From Actinomycetota bacterium (GTDB taxonomy: Bacteria > Actinomycetota > Humimicrobiia > Humimicrobiales > Humimicrobiaceae): a DNA stretch of 8,739 bases. The DNA lies in contig JAGYMN010000050.1 of NCBI GenBank assembly GCA_018400395.1, forward strand, positions 1 through 8,739, read 5' to 3'. The stretch's first letter is position 1, and each line of letters begins with the position of its first letter. The translations under genes were made by a program, and so were the position numbers. The notes under the pieces were generated by a model, which was given only the letters and a program-made list of their open reading frames with translations, had not been told where the DNA came from and made no database searches. Below are positions 5,304 through 8,739 of this stretch, piece by piece.

Positions 5304-5488
5304 GGTCTTAAGAATCTTTCTAGAGTATTGGGTTCACTTCAAAGAATTGAAGACCTTAGGTACTTTATAAGTGAATAGCCCTGGACAGCTTGAAAAACAG
5401 TACTTATATGTTATAATATAAAACGATTTATATAAACCTTTATTATGAAAGTGAATAAATAAAAAAAGTACGTAAGAATCTTAAGACC
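5304..5488. repeat. 15-bp inverted repeat pair flanking 155 bp
   Basis: GGTCTTAAGAATCTT at 5304-5318 is matched in inverse orientation by AAGAATCTTAAGACC at 5474-5488 (14 of 15 pairs). No target-site duplication is visible, and the right copy lies in what reads as the 5' part of the DUF2769 relic. The interval (5319-5473) holds no gene, a small hairpin (CTTCAA-AGAA-TTGAAG, 5337-5352) and a plus-strand promoter. It could be a small inverted-repeat element, or chance. Confidence 0.3.
5390..5417 (+). promoter_or_regulatory. Plus-strand promoter facing the decayed genes
   Basis: TTGAAA (5390-5395), a 16-bp spacer and a perfect TATAAT (5412-5417). The expected start near 5424 is about 20 bases before the ATG at 5445 that probably began the DUF2769 gene. 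It may now transcribe only relics and the coiled-coil ORF at 6468. Confidence 0.55.
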
Positions 5489-5698
5489 TTTGTGGATTGC
5501 CTTTTTATAAAATGTCCCAGCAGTAATATTTGTATTAAAATAAGGCCACAGAAGGTATTTTGGTAAACCGGGAAGAGTAGCTGCGATATAGAAGATAAAG
5601 GCTGCTTGTGTCCAAAATGCAGAGTATCAATGTATTAAAATCTGACAGATATATATTATTGTAAAAAGTAAGCAGGTTCTTTATGCGGGTCAAATTGA
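5445..5698 (+). pseudogene. Decayed DUF2769-like cysteine-rich protein gene
   Basis: Translating the frame that starts at 5468 and passing through stops gives a recognisable protein: LFIKCPSSNIC (5501-5533), TGKSSCDIEDKGCLCPKC (5567-5620) and NLTDIYYCKK (5639-5668). This order (C-P-S-x-x-C, then GKSxC, then GCxCPxC, then YYC) is the layout I recall for DUF2769, a small multi-cysteine family of unknown, probably metal-binding, function. Three TAA codons interrupt the frame (5564, 5636, 5669), each one base from CAA. Two expected cysteines appear changed (Phe at 5504-5506, Trp at 5561-5563). The likely ATG (5445) is out of frame, implying a small indel in the A-rich run. The gene is clearly dead. 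The family name rests on motif recall; the coding origin is more certain. Confidence 0.6.
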
Positions 5699-5773
5699 CA
5701 AAAAAATTAAATAGACAGAGAAGGCCTTCTAATTTATTTTCCGGGGTATGGAGATAAATAATTTATATATTAT

Positions 5774-6446
5774 GTGATAACAATAGGTTCAAATACTATA
5801 GATACATTTGTATATACCGATAAGACAAGCTCATTCTGTATCAGGACTCTTGATTACGAAGAGAAGTATATATCTTATCCCATAGGTTCAAAACTGATAA
5901 TAGATGAGCCTGACTTCCATATTGGTGGGGGAAGAACAAACACCGAAGTATGTTTCACCAGACTGGGGCTGAGGACAGGATATCTTGGGAAAGTGGGAAA
6001 ATCTATACGAAAAGGGTTCAGATTACCTGGAAAAGATAATAGGCGATACTTATATACTAATACTCAATGACGAGGAATCGGATGCACTGGTCGGAAAAAG
6101 GGATAAAAAGAATAAACTGAGATCTTTAAAAGAAATGGATCCTGAAATAGCGATAATAACAGAAGGAGGCGAAGCAGTCCATTGTCTTGATGATAAAGAC
6201 GGCAATTATATATTACACCCACCTGTAGTAAAAGTAGTAGAGACGACCGGAGCAGGAGATTCATTTTCAGCATCATTTCTTGCCGGTATGATAAAGGGTA
6301 AAGGAATTGAATACTGCTTGCGGCTGGCAGCGGTAAACTCTGCTTCTGTGTTCCGGTACCGCTTAGCACAGAAAAAACTGCTTACTATGGATGAAGCAGA
6401 CAAAAAGATATCAACAGAAAAGATAGAAATAGAAAAAGACAAATAA
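5774..6446 (+). pseudogene. PfkB-family carbohydrate kinase, internal deletion and frameshift
   Basis: The first frame (GTG at 5774) gives a ribokinase/PfkB N-terminus: ITIGSNTIDTFVYTDK, then HIGGGRTNTEVCFTRLGLRT and GYLGKVGK, the sugar-binding half-domain. At about 5995-6015 homology jumps to a second frame (to 6446) with DYLEKIIGDTYILILNDEES, the ATP/anion-hole motif TTGAGDSFSASFLAGMIKGK (catalytic Asp of GAGD at 6258-6260) and VNSASV. A complete family member has about 300 residues; here about 77 and 145 remain, so roughly 80-90 codons from the middle are missing and the halves are out of frame. The GGGG of the sugar site also reads GGGR. No good ribosome binding site precedes 5774; an ATG with GGAG at 5748 is out of frame, so the 5' end is damaged too. 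Substrate is unknown. The gene cannot make an active kinase. Confidence 0.82.
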
Positions 6447-6467
6447 TATATTATCTAGAAGGAAAGG

Positions 6468-6683
6468 ATGATAAGAATGGAAAGAATGTCAAAAAAAATA
6501 AAGGATATGGAAGACAAGGTCCTGAAACTGCAGGAAAAAGCTAAAGACGCAACCGAGAAGGAAAAAGAGAAGTATCAGAAAAAAATCGACAAACTGCAGG
6601 AAAAAATATCAAAGATTAAAAAATTGTCTTCTGAGACAGTGGGAGAACTTAAAGAAAAAGTAGATAAACTAAAAGATATATGA
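6468..6683 (+). CDS. Small Lys/Glu-rich coiled-coil protein
   Basis: A 71-residue, very charged protein with no stop, cysteine or aromatic core, predicted to be almost entirely coiled coil (KIKDMEDKVLKLQEKAKDAT and following). It contains a 22-residue repeat: KLQEK recurs 22 codons apart and the DNA AAACTGCAGGAAAAA is duplicated at 6525 and 6591, so part of the protein arose by tandem duplication; 22 is two hendecads. The start is uncertain: ATGs at 6468, 6477 and 6486 are in frame, and AAGGA is 8 bases before the one at 6477. It sits 21 bp after the dead pfkB and 17 bp before the gap relic, so it was the middle gene of that operon. No family is recognised. It is the only open frame left in the decayed stretch, so whether it is still expressed is unclear. 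Confidence 0.6.
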   Translation: MIRMERMSKKIKDMEDKVLKLQEKAKDATEKEKEKYQKKIDKLQEKISKIKKLSSETVGELKEKVDKLKDI

Positions 6684-6700
6684 TAGGAGGAAAGGAGCGA

Positions 6701-6757
6701 GATAAAATAGCAATAAACGGATTCTGAAGGATTGGGAGACAGATCCTGAGGGCTAAT
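6701..6757 (+). pseudogene. gap: 5' remnant of glyceraldehyde-3-phosphate dehydrogenase
   Basis: Reading through one stop gives KIAINGF-stop-RIGRQILRA (6704-6754), which matches the N-terminal NAD-binding signature of GAPDH (INGFGRIGR, then x-x-LRA). The stop TGA at 6725-6727 replaces the expected GGA glycine. A very good ribosome binding site (AGGAGGAAAGGAG, 6685-6697) precedes GATAAAATA, where one lost G would account for the missing ATG. Homology ends after about 19 codons, where the transposase relic begins. So the gene lost its start, gained a stop and was cut off. Glycolytic or gluconeogenic GAPDH next to a PfkB kinase makes biological sense as an old operon. The match is short but highly specific. 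Confidence 0.65.
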
Positions 6758-7092
6758 CTGGAATGTGGAGGCAACATTTCGTCTCACAAAGCATGCCCTT
6801 AAGGTAAGATCCATATGCCACTGGAAGCCAAGAAGGGTAAGGGCTCACATAGCTATATGCTTTACCGCTTATGCTATGGTAAAATACCTCGAGTAAAAGG
6901 TAAGGCTCCAGTACAAAAAACTTAGCATTGAAAAGATAATATGCCCTTGTCAAGATACAGACCTCTATATTATTTGATAAGAAAAAAAGGATACGCTACG
7001 AGCTTCCCTCCTGGATGGGTAAAGATGCCAGAAAGATGTATAATATATTAAATATCAAGAGTTCTATTACACTTTATCATCGAAAAATGTAA
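6750..7092 (+). pseudogene. C-terminal relic of a DDE transposase (IS1634/IS4-like)
   Basis: The frame from 6750 reads LIWNVEATFRLTKHALKVR, then HWKPRRVRAHIAICFTAYAM and VKYLE before TAA at 6894. This is the end of the catalytic core of IS4-superfamily DDE transposases: the E of VEATFR is the third acidic residue, followed by the HWKPRRVRAHI block. The same frame continues with VRLQYKKLSIEKI. After frameshifts, 7015-7092 reads MGKDARKMYNILNIK and ends ...HRKM-stop, the typical C-terminus of this group. All upstream transposase sequence, with the first two catalytic aspartates and the left end of the element, is gone, and the relic is joined to codon ~19 of the gap remnant. The subfamily assignment is from memory; transposase identity is firm. 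Confidence 0.75.
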
Positions 7093-7170
7093 GTTGTAGT
7101 GACATTATTTTTTAAAAATACTCCGATACGGTGTGATTTTTTAAAAACAGTGCGAAGTCGGGAGAGTCTT
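6750..7170 (+). mobile_element. Decayed insertion sequence, right part only
   Basis: The transposase relic (to 7092) is followed by non-coding sequence that probably includes the right end of the element. Two copies of TTTTTTAAAAA lie 29 bp apart (7108-7118, 7137-7147), and CAGTGCGAAGTCGGGAG (about 7148-7164) has the look of an IS terminal repeat. The left end is missing, so neither the inverted repeat nor a target duplication can be confirmed. The right boundary is a guess. Confidence 0.4.
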
Positions 7171-7390
7171 TCTGTAGACCGTGATTCTGTGCTTGTAGGC
7201 TTGATTATCCTTTACCAAAGACTTATATTCAATTATCAAAGATCGACCTATAGAAGTAACCTATGTATGTATATTAACTCATTAAATCGGGTAACCGATG
7301 TCTATGTATTCATTAGTTACCTATTAGCCTCAGTTCCAGTGCTCCCCCAATCAATTTTTAAATGTTTATTACATCCAGGCCAGGCTCATC
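7093..7390. other. Gene-free stretch after the IS relic
   Basis: No coding sequence is recognisable on either strand. It begins with the presumed IS end (to about 7170). It then holds a small hairpin ATCGG-GTAA-CCGAT (7286-7299), overlapped by a longer GGTAAC/GTTACC inverted repeat (7290-7321). The open frame 7099-7416 on the plus strand has no ribosome binding site or family motif and runs into the gene on the other strand, so I do not call it. Confidence 0.5.
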
Positions 7391-7621
7391 TTAATCCTTT
7401 CTCAAGATATCACTAAGTGTACCGTCAGGCAGCATCCAGTCAGGATGCGGCTTTCCCATCTCTTCCATCCTGTATCGCACACATTTATGCCAGTCCCCCA
7501 GGCAATAGAGTTCAATCCATTTCTTATCCAGTTTTCCTGCCTCATAATATCTCTTCATAGGACATACTTCATACCATCTGCATTTTCTTATTGTAATTTT
7601 TCTATTTATATTTTTTGACAT
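7391..7621 (-). CDS. Small four-cysteine protein of unknown function
   Basis: A 76-residue protein with the pattern C14-x5-C20-P, ..., C40-x6-C47: KCRWYEVCPMKRYYEAGKLD, then KKWIELYCLGDWHKCVRY and a tail with PHPDWMLPDGTLSDIL. I recall similar 65-80 residue proteins in anaerobic bacteria, usually hypothetical and sometimes mislabelled uracil-DNA glycosylase; at this length glycosylase activity is implausible. The four cysteines could bind zinc or an Fe-S cluster (inference). The only reasonable start is the ATG at 7619-7621. It lacks a normal ribosome binding site: the nearest AGG lies in the loop of an 8-bp hairpin (7627-7652), 15-20 bases upstream. It lies 192 bp downstream of the MBL-fold gene on the same strand, with a hairpin between. 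It follows a decayed region, but its own frame is intact and its composition is protein-like. Confidence 0.75.
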   Translation of the reverse strand: MSKNINRKITIRKCRWYEVCPMKRYYEAGKLDKKWIELYCLGDWHKCVRYRMEEMGKPHPDWMLPDGTLSDILRKD

Positions 7622-7626
7622 TTATT

Positions 7627-7652
7627 ATTGATATAACTTACCTGATATCAAT
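7627..7652. promoter_or_regulatory. Inverted repeat in the leader of the four-cysteine gene
   Basis: ATTGATAT and ATATCAAT are perfect 8-base arms 10 bases apart, ending only five bases before the ATG at 7621. On the mRNA the loop would display AGGTAAG, the sole Shine-Dalgarno-like sequence. This could be a translational control hairpin or a protein-binding dyad; the AT-rich stem is weak. Confidence 0.4.
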
Positions 7653-7706
7653 TACCGGTTTTTAGCTGGACAGATACATCTCACCGTGATAAAAATTAGC
7701 AGATAG

Positions 7707-7753
7707 ATGTCCCCGACAAAAAGAACAGCCCCGGGGCAGGGACATGCTTTTTT
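7707..7753 (+). terminator. Strong hairpin with T-tract on the plus strand
   Basis: ATGTCCC (7707-7713) pairs with GGGACAT (7739-7745), and the GC-rich interior offers alternative pairings such as CCCCG/CGGGG and GCCCCGGGGC. On the plus strand it is followed by CTTTTTT (7747-7753), as in an intrinsic terminator. Both flanking genes are on the minus strand, where the hairpin is preceded by A's and not followed by a T-run, so its role there is unclear: a 3' end stabiliser of the MBL mRNA, or a barrier to plus-strand transcripts. Confidence 0.5.
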
Positions 7754-7813
7754 ATATATATTGATACATAGTAATCTCAGCTTCACCTATACCCGATTTT
7801 AAAAACTGTTATT

Positions 7814-8677
7814 TTAACTGCCTGCCTGAAGATTTGCAGTATCCAATATTTTTCCGACCCCTATGTCTATATAATTTTCTCCATACTGCTGACTGAAAAT
7901 TTCACGTGCGGTTTCTCCGGAACAGTGGCACGGACCTGCATACTGGACTCCCATCTTCTTAAAATCCCGGACTATTTCTTCTATTGAACTACTGCTGTGG
8001 TCTGAGAGGTGAAATCCTCCCATAACAATAAATACTTTATCGCCAAAAAGTTTTTTTGACACTCTTACTATACTTACAATACCGGGGTGGGCACATCCTG
8101 TTATTATTACAAGCCCACCTTCGGTGTTTATTACAAGTGACTGCTCTTTTATCATACCGCCCAAATCGCCGGTAGAATATACTCCTTCACAAATTTTTCC
8201 TCCTCTTTCAATCCTTTTGACGTCAGCTCCGTAATTTTTTAAATCATTATTAAAATTTTCAGGGAAACTTGCCGGGACATTAATAACAACACCGCTGTAT
8301 TCCTCTAAAAAATTGTAAATCCCTCCAACATGGTCTCCATGCATGTGAGAAAGGAAAACAATATCAGTATCATATGGATTGATTCCCATTTTACTCATGT
8401 TATTCATAAGTATTTTACCATCTCCGCCTGTATCAAAAAGGATGGTTTTATCTGTAGCCTCCACAATGCATGAGAAACCCCAGGATGTTTCAAGTTTTTT
8501 ATTATAGGGATTGTTATCAAACATAACCTTTATTATAGGATAATCAGCCATTTCTGAATCGACCTCCATCTGATAATAATCTTTATTTAAACTTCTGTAC
8601 CTGTAAAAAAATATAATACCGAACAGAAAGCAACCAGTAAAACTGTAATAAAAATTATCAATACCCAATTTTTGCAA
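7814..8677 (-). CDS. Membrane-anchored MBL-fold metallo-hydrolase (COG1237 type)
   Basis: A 287-residue metallo-beta-lactamase-fold hydrolase. Residues about 8-27 are hydrophobic (YYSFTGCFLFGIIFFYRYRS) and likely anchor the protein in the membrane. The catalytic domain follows: FDTGGD (81-86), the metal motif HMHGDH (111-116), GCAHPG (194-199, H197), MGGFHL (219-224) and GPCHCSG (248-254, H251), giving a full set of ligands for a dinuclear centre. This pattern fits COG1237, which includes the archaeal pterin enzyme dihydropterin-ribofuranosylaminobenzene phosphate synthase; bacterial members are poorly characterised. The substrate is unknown. The start is TTG at 8677, because an in-frame TAA lies directly upstream. 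No Shine-Dalgarno is visible, so a later start (ATG, residue 37) that would remove the anchor cannot be excluded. No convincing promoter was seen in the remaining 62 bases. Confidence 0.85.
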   Translation of the reverse strand: MQKLGIDNFYYSFTGCFLFGIIFFYRYRSLNKDYYQMEVDSEMADYPIIKVMFDNNPYNKKLETSWGFSCIVEATDKTILFDTGGDGKILMNNMSKMGINPYDTDIVFLSHMHGDHVGGIYNFLEEYSGVVINVPASFPENFNNDLKNYGADVKRIERGGKICEGVYSTGDLGGMIKEQSLVINTEGGLVIITGCAHPGIVSIVRVSKKLFGDKVFIVMGGFHLSDHSSSSIEEIVRDFKKMGVQYAGPCHCSGETAREIFSQQYGENYIDIGVGKILDTANLQAGS

Positions 8678-8739
8678 TTAACTATTTAAAAGGGCAATAT
8701 TTTTTATTTTTTAATAATAAAAATCAAACTATTTCTGAA

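Noticed and set aside
7099..7416. 105-codon open frame on the plus strand
   Set aside because: No ribosome binding site, no motif, starts within the IS tail and overlaps the end of the minus-strand gene.
1..8739. CRISPR array, tRNA or rRNA genes
   Set aside because: No regularly spaced direct repeats and no recognisable RNA gene sequence were seen on either strand.

Overview
The window looks like chromosomal DNA of an AT-rich anaerobic bacterium. Reasons: strong AAGGAGG-type ribosome binding sites, near-consensus TTGACA/TATAAT promoters, and protein families typical of anaerobes (Mrp/NBP35 ATPase, 2x[4Fe-4S] ferredoxin, DUF5320 proteins, a DUF2769 relic, a CoA-disulfide-reductase-like flavoprotein). 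The lineage cannot be fixed from the sequence; a clostridial, actinobacterial or candidate-phylum anaerobe would all fit.

Left block (195-5084, all on the minus strand, intact). In transcription order it holds a 2x[4Fe-4S] ferredoxin with a helical tail (4719-5084), a DUF5320 protein (4205-4594), a YjbQ-family protein (3545-3961), an FAD/NAD(P) disulfide-type oxidoreductase (2039-3379), a second DUF5320 protein (1430-1852), an Mrp/NBP35 P-loop ATPase (573-1373) and a small Gly/Arg-rich zinc-ribbon protein (195-425) that shares the DUF5320 N-terminus. Most of these genes appear to have their own promoters. The most notable signal is a 16-bp dyad, WTGARCnTAkGYTCAW, found four times: once exactly filling the 17-bp spacer of a perfect TTGACA/TATAAT promoter (DUF5320 at 4205), twice at the promoter of the other DUF5320-mrp pair (one in the spacer, one at +1), and once as a perfect palindrome at the oxidoreductase promoter. 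This suggests one repressor, perhaps ArsR/SmtB-like and not encoded here, controls them together in a metal or redox response. The yjbQ promoter is nested inside a transcription terminator.

Middle block (about 5150-7100) is a gene graveyard. It holds a short helical remnant on the minus strand (5152-5292) and, on the plus strand, a DUF2769-like cysteine protein with three in-frame stops (5445-5698), a PfkB sugar kinase with an internal deletion and frameshift (5774-6446), an apparently intact small coiled-coil ORF (6468-6683), the first ~19 codons of a glyceraldehyde-3-phosphate dehydrogenase with a lost start and a stop (6701-6757), and, fused directly to it, a frameshifted C-terminal relic of a DDE transposase (6750-7092). 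I read this as a lost pfkB / coiled-coil / gap operon destroyed by IS insertion and deletion. From 7093 to 7390 there is no recognisable gene.

Right block (7391-8677, minus strand): a small four-cysteine protein of unknown function (7391-7621) and a membrane-anchored metallo-beta-lactamase-fold hydrolase of the COG1237 type (7814-8677, TTG start). A strong hairpin lies between them. No rRNA, tRNA or CRISPR array was seen.
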